NCBI GenBank assembly: GCA_016584305.1
Contig: JACEEZ010016106.1
Coordinates: 1 to 64,000 of the forward strand
Direction: 5' to 3'
DNA: 64,000 nucleotides
Source: Chionoecetes opilio
Lineage: Eukaryota > Arthropoda > Malacostraca > Decapoda > Majidae
Of this stretch, positions 1 to 11,960 are shown in pieces. The position numbers and the translations under genes were made by a program. A model generated the notes under the pieces. The model saw only the letters and a program-made list of their open reading frames with translations. It was not told the DNA's origin and did not search any database. Every line of letters begins with the position of its first letter. The first letter of the stretch is position 1.

Positions 1-940
1 TCCCCTTAAAATTCTGAAAATTACAAACTTTTGGGTAAGTTCAATAGTTATAATTACGTTCTTCCAGTCTGAGGCTCCAATTTTTTTCACCCCTAAAAAC
101 TGGGGACATGCAAACTCATTGAAGCTTGTGTACTGACTTCATGGATGTGAGCTTTGTTAAGAATGCTGATTTTTCATTACTTAGTCCTGGCCCAACATAT
201 TTTTTCCAAGTGTCTTAATTCCTGTTGAGAATGTATCTGGGAGTGAGTGCATCAGCAACAGTAAGGGATTAAAACAATCGGTAACAGATTAACTTAGCGC
301 AGAACTTTCATAGTTTTATAAAGCCATGTCAGGTCTTTCTTGATTAAAAGCTGCATCCCAGATTCAGAAAAGATATTCACTCAATGACAAAATTCTGAAG
401 TAGTGGCCTGTGTTAAAACCCTCGTTTTGCGATCAACTCTGAATCCTCCATCCTTAGCATATATATTTTTGATGAACTGCCACAAATTACCAAAGTATGC
501 CAATTAAAAATCTTGTGGATGAAAAATTGGAGACTGCTTTGTTTGGATGAAGAACTTTCTAATAAAACCCTCCACTTTCACAAAGTACTGGGAAAAATTT
601 GTGCTGAATAGAAAAAATGATGCAGGACTGCCATGTTATCCCAGTTTAACCACAGTCATATCCACCCTTTTCCCCACTACCCTTTTTCAAATGCAAGCGA
701 TTGAGCTTTTTTTTTTTCAGCAAACTAAATCTAACTAAAACGTGTCAAAGATCCTCTCGTAAAAATGAACCCTAAGGACTTAATGCATGCAATTTATATC
801 CCCATGAAAACGCTTGAAAATATCTTCACATAACCTGAAACATTGAGGAAAATATGCTAAAAAGCAATCAATAATTTTCAAAGTGATGAAACGTGTTCAG
901 AGGTTGCAAATATGTAATATGTATAAATATAAATATGAAT
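1..940. other. No gene seen; AT-rich spacer
   Basis: AT-rich non-coding sequence. Open frames are short and lack domain-like composition. I see no repeat copy, RNA gene or splice-bounded exon here. Confidence 0.5.
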
Positions 941-965
941 ATAGTGCCTGTAAATATGCAAATAT

Positions 966-1910
966 GTATAGTGTTGTCTTGCACGGACGTCACAGCCCTT
1001 GTTGTGGCTGCGACAGCGCGCGGGAAATGCGAGCGGGAAAGGCCCAACAAACTCCACTTGTCGCCCTTTGTTTGCCAGCTTATGGTACTTTTCCTCCAAC
1101 CAAATATTGTTTATCAGTATAAAAGATATGCTGTTATCTTGGGAAATGTTTTTTTCTATAAATTATCAAATAAAAAAACCGTAAAACACACTAAAGAAGG
1201 GCCTTTTATGAGACCCCAAGAAATATGCATGAAATTAATTAAATTCACCAAAACTCCAGCTCCCATTTAATATTTTGCTCGAAAACTTTTTACTTGGACA
1301 ATATCAATATAAGCGGAATTTCATTAGCTTTCCATTGATATATTTCGTTATCTGATAAGTAAATTAGAAGCATGCATAAATGAGCGTTAACTAAATAAAT
1401 AACATCATGAAGTCGGGTAGTTTTTCCCGATTGATGAGGTTATTTATTTAGTTAACGCTAATTTATACATGCTTCTAATTTATTTATCAGATAACGAAAT
1501 ATATCAATGGAAAGCTAATGAAATTCCGCTTCTATTGATATTGTCCCATGTAAAAAGTTTTCGAGCAAAATATTAAATGGGAGCTGGAGTTGGTGAATAT
1601 TAATTAAGTTCATGCATATTTCTTGCGGGTCTCATAATGCCCATTCTTTAGTGTGTTTTACGGTTTTTTATTTGATATTATAGAACAAACATTTTCGAAG
1701 ATAACAGTATATCTTTTATACTGATAAACATATATTTGGTAGGGATAAATTACCATAAGCTGGCAAACACGGGCTGCAAATGGAGTTTGTTGGTCCTCCA
1801 GCTCGCTCCGACGGGCGGCATTTGGCTTGAAGACGGCAGCATTTGGCTTGAAGACGGCAGCATTTGGCTTGAAGACGCTAGGTCGTGACGTCAGTGCAAG
1901 ACACCTATAA
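966..1910. mobile_element. Foldback element with ~450-bp inverted arms
   Basis: The left arm (about 966-1420) is an imperfect reverse complement of the right arm (about 1424-1910), with the axis near 1421. The ends share GTCTTGCAC and GACGTCAC motifs. The inner ends both carry GTTAACTAAATAAAT. Open frames across it are mirror artefacts. Related arm sequence recurs at about 14.6-15.2 kb and 25.5-26.2 kb, so this is a dispersed family. No transposase is visible. Confidence 0.8.
1816..1877 (+). repeat. 21-bp minisatellite, about 3 units
   Basis: Three near-identical units containing CATTTGGCTTGAAGAC follow one another in the right arm of the foldback element. The left arm has no counterpart, so the expansion came after the arms formed. 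Confidence 0.8.
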
Positions 1911-2110
1911 GTACCTGTTACTTTTAATGTGTTTGAAAGATTTGTGGGTCAATATAATTCTTAGTTAGTTATTCTCAATACATATTTTGTTAAAGTGTGT
2001 TCTTATTAAACCAGAAATATATATTTAATGGAAATTATATTAAAACTAGACAAACTAAACTGGCTTAACTTTACTATTTTGTTTTTGTTATCAATAAAAA
2101 TTATAGATTT

Positions 2111-2986
2111 TCACCTCATTTCATGGCCATGCGCAATTGGAACACGCGGAAGCTTATTTCCTTTATGCAGAAGAACGGCCTTTAGCGTGTTTTTTCCTGA
2201 ATCTATGAACAGCCGCCACTCACTCTTATCGTAAGTGTGAGACTCACAAAGTTGTTCCATGAGTGTGTCAACATCAAAGCAATAACAGAGCTTGTGTTCC
2301 ATCTTGAAGAAGCTTGAAAGTTCTTTATGTCTACGACGAAACGTGGTGATGAGAACTCCTTCTTGTAGCAAATTCCATTCCTTGAGACGAGATCCAAGGA
2401 CTTCACTTTTCTCCTTGGGTAGATCTAGGTCCCTAGCAAGGTCATGTAGCATTTCCTGACTGATGAATTTGGGTTCTCTGTTGTCTGCCACTTCTTGAAA
2501 GTCTGTATCCATGGGATTATCCTCCTCGTTCGAATCTGATTCACTTATAGCACTTGCAATTGGAACATTTGGAACTGGGAGATCAGGACCATGTGGCACA
2601 GGCCTGATGGCAGAAGGTACGTCAGGATACCTGATTTTAGCTCGCGTTTTTACTGAATATCCTTTGATGTTAGTGAGGCAGAAGTAGCAGTCAGTACTGT
2701 GATCCTTTTGTTCACTCCAAACCATTGGGATGCCGAATGCCATGCCTGATGGCCGTTTGCCACGCATCCATTCATTCAAGTGGTTCACACAGGGGTTGCA
2801 TGCTACGTGAGGGGCCCACTTCTTATCTTGATCACCTATACGGCACTTGAAGTAATGCAGATAAGCTGCTTTAACATTCTTTGTAAGAGGTTTCTCCAGA
2901 CTGTTAGGGGTAAAAATTCCACATATGTAACAAAAACGGTCCGATGCATTCACACAGTTACAGCGCTCCATCACAGCCCGGTACAA
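2111..2986 (-). pseudogene. Cys-rich repetitive arthropod protein, C-terminally truncated
   Basis: A 291-codon frame with clear protein-like composition. The N-terminal third has paired metal-binding-type motifs: CNC and CYIC near residues 9-22, HVAC..C near 59-65, and DCYFC near 99-103. A Pro-rich and then acidic linker follows, then a region with SRLKEWNLL, EWRLFIDS and LKAVLLHKGNK. I recognise this as a multicopy uncharacterised family common in arthropod genomes, probably linked to mobile DNA. Family members are usually much longer; here the frame stops shortly after the LLHKGNK segment, so the C-terminal half is missing. The function is unknown. Whether it is transcribed cannot be told. 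Confidence 0.6.
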
Positions 2987-3243
2987 GGTACTATATACGA
3001 TAAACCAACTAAAATTAGGACTCCACTAAATCAAACACATCATATCTGCAAAGAAAAATAATTTTTTAAAACATATGTCAATAGCTGTACGATCAGTAGG
3101 TAAAAATGTACTACACAGCCTGCTAACCCCTCCCCAATACGCAGCGCGCACATCCTCCCCTGCTCACTGCACAAACCACACTGACTCAAAAACACTGCAC
3201 TGCCCTAAATAGGCTTAAGAAAAGAAAAGATTAAGAGTTTAAA

Positions 3244-3512
3244 ATGAAAACATTGGTGAGCCTCCACAAAAATGTGAGAAACATCACAGGGTGCTCCGTC
3301 AACACCTTTAAATATGGACTGGACAAGATACTATGGACAGTGCCGGATGAACCTCCAGTACCGGGATACACTGCCAAGTGTAGGACCTCCAACACCATAC
3401 CGGACCAGGTGGCCCTGTTAGACAGGGACGCCAGGACTGGCAGCAGCGGTGGACCACCACGACTGTGAGGCTTTGCCTCTTAACAACACCAAGTAAACCA
3501 AGTAAGTAAACC
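3244..3512 (+). pseudogene. Non-LTR retrotransposon reverse transcriptase C-terminus plus 3' tail
   Basis: A 74-codon fragment with the pattern FKYGLDKILWTVPDEP, then GYT and a terminal DRDARTGSSGGPP segment. It resembles the extreme C-terminus of reverse transcriptases from decapod non-LTR elements. After the stop the sequence runs into a short direct-repeat tail (ACCAAGTAA units), as expected for a LINE 3' end. Only the 3' end survives, so it is a dead 5'-truncated copy. Confidence 0.5.
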
Positions 3513-3687
3513 TATTTCTGCTGATTTTACCCACATTTTTTCATGAATTGCGTCTGGTTCTCAAAAACTGGACGTGATAGAGTTAATTGAACATCAGATT
3601 CGAGCTCAGCAGGGTCGATTTACCTATAATCAGCTTCATTTAGTCCAGAACCATATCTTCGATTTTTTTTTTGTCGACCAGTGATAA

Positions 3688-3766
3688 GCGGCGGCCTTCT
3701 TCTTCTTCTTCTTGTGACCGACATATAAAGCGGCGGCCTTCTTATTCTTCTTCTTCTTGTGACCGT
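3688..3766 (+). repeat. Tandem duplication of a ~40-bp TTC-rich unit
   Basis: Two units of GCGGCGGCCTTCTTC followed by (TTC)n and TTGTGACCG. This is non-coding low-complexity sequence. Confidence 0.7.
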
Positions 3767-4047
3767 TGTTGTTATCGCTTCATAGGTCCTCTTCCACTTC
3801 GTCTTCTTCGTTAACAAAACTTGTTAACTCTTCCCCTGTTTATTTAACTTTCTGCCATGCCATTCTCTGTTATGAACTGGATGAACTGAAAATTCTACCC
3901 ACCAATGGATGTGGGTAGAGAAAGTTCACGGGTTATGCTGAGTCACTACGCGGGTCGCCTCGGACCTAGGTTTTCGTGCGCAAATGGAACGCCTGAATTC
4001 TTGGGTTCCGTGAACTGGTTCATGAAATGTCGCAAATGGAAGAGGCC

Positions 4048-4067
4048 TATATATATATATATATATT

Positions 4068-4128
<61 letters not shown>

Positions 4129-4172
4129 TATATCATATATATATATATATATTATATATATATATATAATCG
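4048..4172. repeat. (AT)n microsatellite
   Basis: More than 100 bp of nearly uninterrupted AT dinucleotides. Confidence 0.95.
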
Positions 4173-4777
4173 AATATACAGTCGCGCCGATTTTTTAGGG
4201 TAAAACATAAGAATTTAGGGTAAAATTGACTTGACTCTAGGGTAAGTTCAGCGGAGCTCATGGAAGGCCTGACTGTAGCCAACGTCAACTTCCTTATAAA
4301 TTAACCGCTGCTGAAAAAAAGTGAGTTCTACAGCATGTTTTACTGTACTCTGTGATGAAAAGTGAACAAACGGCAGTTTAAGCAGTGTATTTGAATTTTA
4401 TTCTTCAATACGTTCAATTTGATATACTGGTTGTCATAGTTGAATCATATATTGAATTTATTTTTATTTTATTTACTTGCGCGTCGCGAGTAGGGGGGGG
4501 TGTACCTAGATCAAAATAGATACAAATCATCCAATACAAAAAATTGCTCAAGGGTGCCAAGGTGGCACCCGTCTAATTATGACTCAGGATACCCTAAGGA
4601 GGCAGAATCCATAAAAAAAACCGTAGGCTAGCATGGGCGATTATTTGGGCGTCCGCTGGTGGGGGAGCAAAATTAACAGTCATTTGTTACCATTCCTTCT
4701 TCTGCCTTTATAGGAACAGATGATAGAAAGAGGATGGGGGACTGTGGGCTATGTATCCTCCTTCGTCCAGGGATATT

Positions 4778-4930
4778 ATAATCCCAGCAAACACAAAGAC
4801 GAAGGGCCTCCAGAGGCCCTCCGTATGTCTTACCGGCGGCCCGACGGAAGTGTACGACGTAGGGCCGCTGGGGATTTGCTCAGAGACTCACCGGCGGGCC
4901 GCTCCCAGCGGCCCGCCGTAGGGCATATGA
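4778..4930. repeat. GC-rich hairpin repeat
   Basis: Consecutive GC-rich inverted motifs, such as GGGCCTCCAGAGGCCC and GCGGGCCGCTCCCAGCGGCC, form nested hairpins. An AATCCCAGCAAACACA motif stands at the left edge. The flanks are AT-rich, so this looks inserted. The family is unknown. Confidence 0.45.
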
Positions 4931-4959
4931 TCATTTGCCGCTGTTATATTAACTGATTG

Positions 4960-5125
4960 AGGAATATTTATGGTTATACTTTCTAAGTATATTGCAAATA
5001 TAGTAATGTTTTAAGGGGTGTTGCACAACCCATTAGCCGATTAATAGACTAATGGGCTTTTCAACACTTATAAAAACATTGCTATATCTGCAATATACTT
5101 AGAAAGTATAACCATAAATATTCCT
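4960..5125. mobile_element. 166-bp foldback MITE
   Basis: The arms 4960-5036 and 5050-5125 are near-perfect reverse complements (AGGAATATTTATGGTTATAC at the outer edge). The loop is short and nothing is coded. Confidence 0.8.
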
Positions 5126-5427
5126 ATGTCGTTATCCAGTAATACGATGAAAAGGAGATCATAATGGACCCGTTTACTCACACCTAAAACACGGAGTATT
5201 ATGAAGCTTTGGGTGCAATAGAGGCTACATATCACTGTACTCATATTCTTTTTGCTGAGAATGCACCATAAATGAAATATATGGCTTTTTTGGGGCCAAA
5301 ATATCACAACACGGCGGAACGCGCTGTGATTGGTTGTGACGTAGTAAGCGCAGACTCAGATCTCGCCTGATCAGCTGATCGGCTTGTTTTGGCTCAGCAG
5401 ACCGCAGTACCTATCTATGCATTCAAC

Positions 5428-5619
5428 ATGTACCAGACAAAAAGAACTTATTATGCTTGTTTTGTGCTAATGTGCAAAAACACCACAATTAAAACTCCAG
5501 AGAATGTGTTCATAACTATGCCTAAAGACAAGAAAAAGAGGAAACAGTGGTGGATGTCTGCAAGGCGTGATTTCTCGATGAAGGAAAATTCATACTATTG
5601 CTGTGAAGACCATTTTGAT
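5428..5619 (+). CDS. THAP-type zinc finger, single exon fragment
   Basis: The exon encodes 64 residues from the ATG in ACATGTACC to a splice donor GTATGT directly after HFD. It shows the C2CH arrangement of a THAP DNA-binding domain: C11 and C16, a central RKQWW segment, and CCEDHF with Cys and His near the end. THAP domains bind DNA and occur in P-element-type transposases and in host regulators derived from them. I found no downstream exon, so it may be a stranded first exon or a transposon remnant. It lies inside the TIR element, which favours mobile origin. An upstream in-frame extension to 5389 lacks an ATG. Confidence 0.65.
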
Positions 5620-5799
5620 GTATGTATGTAGCCTACTTGTGCATGGATACGTAACTTGCAAATGATATGTAGCTGTGGGGCTTTAGCTGAGCTGTGATAA
5701 GTTGCAGGAGTAGTATGCAGTATGCAAGGCTTTTGAGGTAGGTATGAGACAGGCTGGGATTTTCATGTAAAGTATACAACACGCAGTGAGTTAGGTAAA

Positions 5800-6100
5800 A
5801 TTCTAGAGTCCTTTCCCGCCCTTATTAGAGTGTTTTTTCCTCCAGACCTTCACAGATCCCTTCAGATACCTCTAAACTGTAATTATAAAGTGTGGGGGAG
5901 ATGCCCCCTTCACCCCCCTCCCCTCCTTAACGACCCCCCTAGACCCCTCAAAAATATAATATGTTTAATATTACTAATCTAACCTCACTATAACCTAACC
6001 TAACCTAATCTCACTAATAACCTCATAGTGAGACCCCCATAAAAAAATAATTACTAACCTAACCTTGTAAAATTATAGTTTTATTTTACTAACCTAACTA
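5800..6100 (+). repeat. CTAGAGTCCTTTCCCGCC repeat with AACCT run
   Basis: Contains the block TTCTAGAGTCCTTTCCCGCC, then CTCCAGACCTTCACAGATC, then degenerate (AACCT)n. Copies of this block recur near 30.3, 33.0, 33.5 and 35.7 kb, so it is a dispersed family. Confidence 0.7.
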
Positions 6101-6112
6101 ACCTTACTAACT

Positions 6113-6692
6113 TGCATTACCCCTACTACTGCAAGATGACCAGTAATCCTCCTTCAAGTGATGTAGTAGGTATTCACTGTGTTTGTGAATATGTAAGTTG
6201 TAGTTTATAAGGAAAAAGTGGATAGACAGAGATAAGTGGCCCGTGACACCAGACAAGTGATGACTTCTGGGATCGGCATTCCTTATAGGGAGCTTAAATG
6301 AACCTGCAATGACATGTAAAGCTAGACAGATAGACGAACTCATAGAGGAACAGGTAGAAATGTATGGCTTTCTTTCCCCACATAAGCAAAACATACACCC
6401 TTCGTCACTCTACTCACCACTACAACCTTTACTAACCATACATTTCTACCTGTTCCTCTATGAGTTCGTCTATCTGTCTAGCTTTACATGTCATTGCAGG
6501 TTCATTTAAGCTCCCTATAAGGAATGCCGATCCCAGAAGTCATCACTTGTCTGGTGTCACGGGCCACTTATCTCTGTCTATCCACTTTTTCCTTATAAAC
6601 TACAACTTACATATTCACAAACACAGTGAATACCTACCACATCACTTGAAGGAGGATTACTGGTCATCTTGCGGTAGTAGGGGTAATGCAAG
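6113..6692. repeat. Long perfect-type palindrome inside TIR copy 1
   Basis: The left arm 6113-6400 and right arm 6405-6692 are reverse complements with few mismatches and an axis near 6402. Mirror-image open frames on the two strands are artefacts of this symmetry. Confidence 0.85.
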
Positions 6693-7096
6693 TTGGTGTA
6701 TTAGTAGGTAGTACATATAGTAGCGGCCGCTTCACAGCTGTTTTGCTCTGTTGTCTGCGCTAGTGACGTCACAACATGGCGCCAGTCGTTTTAGAGCGTA
6801 TAAATTTTCCTGTACTTAAATTGGCTGTATCATCAAAAATACTGTTCACATAGAAAAATCAACATCACTGCCCAACTATATGAGGCTTGAAGATGTCAAA
6901 TCAATCCTTACCTCAAGTAGAGTAAACGGGTCCATTGCTACGGACATTGTTTATTTCATAAGTACAAAAACATTTTCGTTATTGGGTTTACATGCTGGAG
7001 TACGTGGAACACTGTACAGCCATGTAGAAGGATATTGATTGCGGTGAACAACATAACAACATCCACCCGCTTGTGCGTTTTCCAAGTAACTGATTT

Positions 7097-7210
7097 GAAG
7101 TGATTTCACTCGAGTCCAGGGTTGTGAACTTTTGTAGGCCACATTATCGTACCGAGCCACCAAAATTATCGTATTTTCAGATGGATTATCGTACAACCTT
7201 AGGTAAAATA
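7097..7210. repeat. Dispersed repeat shared with 41.25 kb
   Basis: The stretch starting GAACTTTTGTAGGCCACAT is nearly identical to 41248-41345. The boundaries are unclear and nothing is coded. Confidence 0.6.
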
Positions 7211-7239
7211 ATATAGTCTGTAAATGACTTTATAGTCCA

Positions 7240-7400
7240 GGGCTTGAAAATGAAATTATTTTTCAAACGGTTCGTTCCGATCAGAAACAGTAGTAGTATT
7301 AACGTCTCGTTTTTCGTTCCTCCTGCAAACATAACGTTCCTGAACCGGTTAGAAAGAAATGAAAACCGGTTAGAACGTTATTCACAAACCATGTATTAAA
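7240..7400. repeat. GTTCC/CCGGTT-rich repeat
   Basis: Contains TCGTTTTTCGTTCC and paired AACCGGTTAGAA motifs. Related sequence lies at about 13620-13790. Confidence 0.4.
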
Positions 7401-7609
7401 TATGCTATTAGCCCTAATAAATAATAATGCCTATACATGACTACATTCTTATAGATGGTAATAAAGCCATACATTTCATGGTGCAGAGTATCCAACAAAA
7501 TCAAACCCTTAGATGTCGTAAGAACTATATTATTATACGGCTTAAATAAGGCAACGCATATACATATACAATACAGATCACTAATAAATATTTATTGATA
7601 TTATATATG

Positions 7610-7975
7610 CCAAAAAATGTATTCATTCGTAATATCACCAATCCACTAATTAAATAAACCTAATCAATGAAATCAATGACCACATATGGTACTCCAAGGA
7701 CTCGAACTTAGGATACTCACAGTCTCACACCGAAATTTGGCGCACCAAGCATTTGGCTATGTTTAATAGCCTATGTTTAATAGCCACTTAAAAGTTTAAG
7801 CACATACTCACTATATATTATCCATTTTTGATTACTGGATATTAATCTAAGCATGTTCTTAAACCCAGCTGCAGAATCATAGCTCAATGATTGCACGAAT
7901 GGAAGGTGTAATTGATGGGACTTTAACCACAAGGAAAGATCTCGCTAAGAATTACTCCTGAACCTGAATTAATTC
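7610..7975 (-). mobile_element. SINE-like repeat, copy 1
   Basis: On the - strand a polymerase III B-box-like GTTCGAGTCC is present, with an A-box-like stretch (TAGCCAAATGCTTGGTGCG) upstream. A second copy follows immediately in the same orientation. The tail reads toward the AT-rich left side. Confidence 0.5.
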
Positions 7976-8920
7976 GTAATATCACCAACCCACTAATTAG
8001 ATAAACCTAATCAATGAAATCAATGACCACATGTGGTACTCCAAGGCCTCGAACCTACCGTAGATAACAGTGAAGTCGCCAGTTCTACGTTTCTTTGTTA
8101 TTTACAGACGTGTGGTGGCGTTAATACTTACATTTCTACATCCATGATTTCAGGAAAGTTAGAAGGGTCTATCTGGAAAGTCTGTGTCATTTTGTGTCTT
8201 CATCTGTGTCATATTAGTGCTATAAATGAACAAATTACAAAAATAAAATCGAGTGGCGACCTCACTATACCTACTACAGTAAAGTCGCCAGCTATTATTT
8301 TAACCCAACAGTTGAGTCGCCACTCTGGAGAATTCAGGGAAATTAGAGGTAAAGTAAAACAAGTCTCTATATATATTAGCTGCGGAAGATGCTTGGATAT
8401 ATAAAAATTCCTCTGCCAACGTGAAAATAAATTCTATTCAAGTTTGAAAGATCTGGCAAGTCTTGTGTCCTGTCGACCGAAAGGCTATTGTTTACTATCT
8501 GTCATCGCGCGAAGAAAAACGTGATAAGCAAAATGCGCAACAGTTATATTTGCAGATACAAAGCATAAAACAACGCTGAAACAGGGTAGATTATACAGTC
8601 ATGATATAACTACTGTGTACATCTTTCATGGCACAATAAAATCAGTAGCAATGCAATAAATTTTGGTAATATTTGGCGCCTGCGACTTCACTGTCTGTGG
8701 CGACTTCACTTTTACTACGTTAGACACTCACATCGGGGGGGGGAAATTCGGCGCCCAAGCATATACGGCTATTAATAAGTTATAAAATTAAAGCACTAAC
8801 AAAACTCACCGATATATTCTCCAATTATTAATCCTGGATTTATCTAAGGCCTGTTCTTAACCTCAACTGCAGTATCATTGTTCAAGTGATTGCACGATGG
8901 AAGGTGTAAGAAATACTGGA
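7976..8920 (-). mobile_element. SINE-like repeat, copy 2, split by an insertion
   Basis: Segments 7976-8056 and 8720-8920 align in order with copy 1 (7610-7975). The middle is filled by a separate inverted-repeat element. The pair is thus a tandem duplication with one interrupted member. Confidence 0.6.
8057..8719. mobile_element. AGTCGCCA-family TIR element, ~660 bp
   Basis: The ends are inverted repeats: ACCGTAGATAACAGTGAAGT at the left, and GGCGACTTCAC...ACG at the right. The same termini occur in the smaller foldbacks at 33102-33352 and 36681-36902. The insertion splits the SINE-like copy 2. No protein is visible. Confidence 0.65.
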
Positions 8921-9461
8921 ACGTGATGCATATCACCAAGACAAAAATTCATATTTAGAAGGTAAAAAAGTTACTCTTCACAAATAAACGGAAAGTGTTG
9001 GTCCTATGAACTCTTTGAAACAAAACCAACATCGTCAATGGCCCCAACTAACTACGTCACGGTTTGTTTTTACATCGGTGCATTGTGGTGATAAGCTGGG
9101 TCGCCGCGGATGGACCTACGCAGGGAAAACTACGGTGATGAAGAATTTAAGAGTTATTTTGCGCGAAATGTTATTCCAAGTGCTATATTTCTGTGCTCTG
9201 TTCTCTCTGACAACCTATAGAGAAGCCCTGAGGTAATGGCTTAGTCAGAGTCTTCTAAACCAAGAAACAGAGTCCATACCCGAGCCTCTTCAAAGGTACG
9301 CAACTGTTAAGGTATACGTAATGTGTCCCTACCACTTGCTTACTTCTTAGAGACTCTGCCTGTGACTGTTTTCTCTGGTTTAGAAGCCTCGCACATCAAC
9401 CACACCTCAGGTTCTTCTCTATGTTGTCAGCGAGCACGGAAATATAGCACCTGGAATATCA

Positions 9462-10580
9462 ATGGACACCGTTTACTCACACCTAAAACACTGGAGTATT
9501 ATAAAGCGTTGGGTGCAATATAGGTTACATTCACTGTACTCATATTCTTGTTTGCTGAAATGCACCATAAATGACATATATGGCCTTTTTGGGGCCAAAA
9601 TATCAAAACACGGCGGAACGCGCTGTGATTGGTTTGTGACGTAGTAACTGCAGCCTCAGATCTCGCCTGATCAGCTGCTCGGCTTGTTTTTGGCTCAGCA
9701 AACCCGCACATTATGAGTTTTATTTTTTACTACCTAACTAACCTTACTAACACTTGCATTACCCCTGCTATACCGCACGATGACCAGTAAATCTTCCTTC
9801 AAGTGATGTAGTAGGTATTCACTGTGTTTGTGAATATGTAAGTTTTAGTTTATAAGGACAAAGTGTATAGACAATAGCAAAGTGGCCCGTGACACCAGAC
9901 AAGTGATGACTTCTGGATCGGCATTCCTTATAGGAGCTTAAATGAAACCTGCAATGACATGTACAGCTAGACGAATAGACGAACTCATAGAGGAGACAGT
10001 TTAGAAATGTCTGGTAGTAAAGGTTTGTAGTGGTGAGTTAGGTGACGAAGGGTGATGTTTTGCTTGTATGTGGGGAAAAAAGCATACATTTCTACCTGTT
10101 CCTCTATGAGTTCGTCTATCTGCTAGCTTTACATCATTGCAGTTCATTTACCTCCCTACTAATGGAATGCCGATCCCAGAAGTCATCATTGTCATGTCCA
10201 CGGCCACTTATCTCTTTCGATCCACTTTTCCCTTATAACTCAACTTACATATTCACAAACACAGTGAATACCTACTACATCACTTGAAGGAGGATTACTG
10301 GTCATCGTTGCGGTAGTGAGGGGTATGCAAGTTTGGGTGTATTAGTAGGTAGTAATATAGTAGCGGCCGCTTCACAGCTGTTTTTGCTCTGTTGTCTGCT
10401 CTACGTGAGTCACAACATGGCGCCAGTCTTTTAAGTCGTATAAATTTTCCTGTAACTTAAATTGTCTGTATAATCAAAAATACTGTTCACGATATAAAAT
10501 CAACTCACTGCCCAACTAATGATGCTTGAAGATGTCAAAATCATCCTTACCTCAAGTAGAGTAAACGCGGTCCCATTTCG
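9462..10580. mobile_element. TIR element copy 2, lacking the THAP exon
   Basis: Homologous in order to 5163-6936: the 5' block (ACCGTTTACTCACACC), the inner palindrome (about 9735-10360) and the 3' block ending GAGTAAACGCGGTCCCATT. The part equivalent to about 5400-6060 is absent. The mirror arm of the giant palindrome (13080-13090) lacks this insertion and so acts as an approximate empty site. Confidence 0.7.
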
Positions 10581-10954
10581 CCCAAAACTCTATTTTTTTC
10601 ATCGTCGAATCTTCTCTTGTAGGCTGTACAATATTCAGGGTTATGATAGTATTAAATACCTTTTATTGAGTTCCTTTTGTTGTCTTCCTCATAAATAAGT
10701 AGTGCATACATATGTTTAAGTTTACTTGACGAGCAATGACTCTCTTGAGTCTATACCAACATCACCACCTTTTTTCTTTGATTTATCTTATTACTCCATC
10801 TATAAACAAGTTGCATAACCACGGTGACTATTACCCCATCCTTGCCTCATAGTACCTGCTGCATGTACTGTCGTCTACCGATATTGTTTGTCCATGCAAA
10901 AATCGGGAAACTCGCCGACGTAATTGGGTTTAGGTTGGTATCGCGTCAATTTTT

Positions 10955-11420
10955 CGCCCACATGCCATCTTCGCCACCAAACCATTGAGTCATTTCGCCC
11001 ACACTATGAGTCTATAGGAGTCTAGGAGTTTAGGTTATCTTTGTTTAGTGTGTCGAGAACCCCCAACCCCCCGCTATGGAGGTTAGTTAGATTTGTTTAG
11101 GTTAGGTTTAGGGTAGGTTAGATTTGGGTAGTTTAGGTTAATTTGGTTTATGTTAGGTTAGATTATGATTTGGTTAGGTTAGGATAGGTTAGATTTGGTT
11201 AGGTTAGGTGAGCTTAGGTTGATTTGGTAGGTTAGCATATCGTTGGGTCAACCCCGAGCCTGCTAGGGTAGGTTATTTTCGGTTATGCTAAGGTTTATTT
11301 TGTTTAGGCACTTTTCGTCATTTCGCCACGGCATTTCGTCCACATGTAAGTCAATTCGCCCACATATAGAGTCAATTCGCCCACTATAAGAGTCAATTCG
11401 CCCACTTTAAAGTCATGTCG
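10955..11420. repeat. Degenerate TTCGCCCAC repeats and TTAGG-type runs
   Basis: Several spaced copies of GAGTCAATTCGCCCACAT-like units (10960-11010 and 11310-11420) flank degenerate (TTAGG)n at about 11080-11270. The mirror copies lie at about 12225-12700 in the right arm. Confidence 0.65.
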
Positions 11421-11699
11421 CCCCACGATCCATGGTCACGGAGTCATTAATTATATATTCCTCTGCAGAAATGTAATGAACCACCAGTAACCTTGGCGAA
11501 ATGAACGGTAAAATTTCTAGTGTTTGCCATCTCTCCCCTTCCCCAACAAGTTTGGGACCTGTGGATGCGGTTTTCGGGTGGGTGAACAATTTGCGTCGGA
11601 AACACGTATTAAAGAGTTGTGTGTAGGGGGGGGTAAAATTCCCTAATCTAGGTAATTCTTATATCTAGAGAAAATTGCCTACCGCAAAAGAAGCCAAAA

Positions 11700-11960
11700 T
11701 AAACCTAACCTAACCAAAATTAAACTATACCCTAGCATGGGCTGCCCACCGATAACCTAACCTAACCAATCTAACTAACCTAACCAAACGTTGCTATAAC
11801 CTAGCAACCTAACCAATTTAATCTAACCTAACCTAACCAAATCTATAGTTAGATAGTTAGATTTGGTTAGGTAAGGTTTAGCTTAGGTTAGATTTGTTAG
11901 GTTAGGTTATCGTGGGTCAGCCCCCTCTAGGTAGGTTATTTTGGTTTAGGTTAGGTTTAT
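11700..11960. repeat. Degenerate AACCT/TTAGG repeats at palindrome centre
   Basis: CCTAA-type units dominate to about 11850 and TTAGG-type units after it, so the strand sense flips at the axis. Arthropod telomeres are commonly (TTAGG)n, but these arrays are short and degenerate, and an interspersed microsatellite origin fits better. Confidence 0.6.

Larger units (their letters stand above)
5163..6936. mobile_element. TIR element carrying a THAP exon and an inner palindrome (copy 1)
   Basis: The terminal inverted repeats match perfectly over 17 bp: AATGGACCCGTTTACTC at the left, its reverse complement ending at 6936. A shorter relative lies at 9462-10580 in the same order but without the THAP-containing part. 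Between the termini lie a conserved 5' block (about 5163-5400), a THAP exon, AACCT-rich sequence, a 6113-6692 palindrome and a conserved 3' block with GCGGCCGCTTCACAGCTG. No transposase core is visible. I could not settle the target-site duplication. Confidence 0.65.

Noticed and set aside
893..1270. 125-residue open frame
   Set aside because: Lies within one arm of a foldback element and shows no protein-like features.
11700..11960. TTAGG/CCTAA runs considered as a telomere
   Set aside because: Runs are short, degenerate, interspersed and inverted about an internal axis; similar runs occur at many places in the window.
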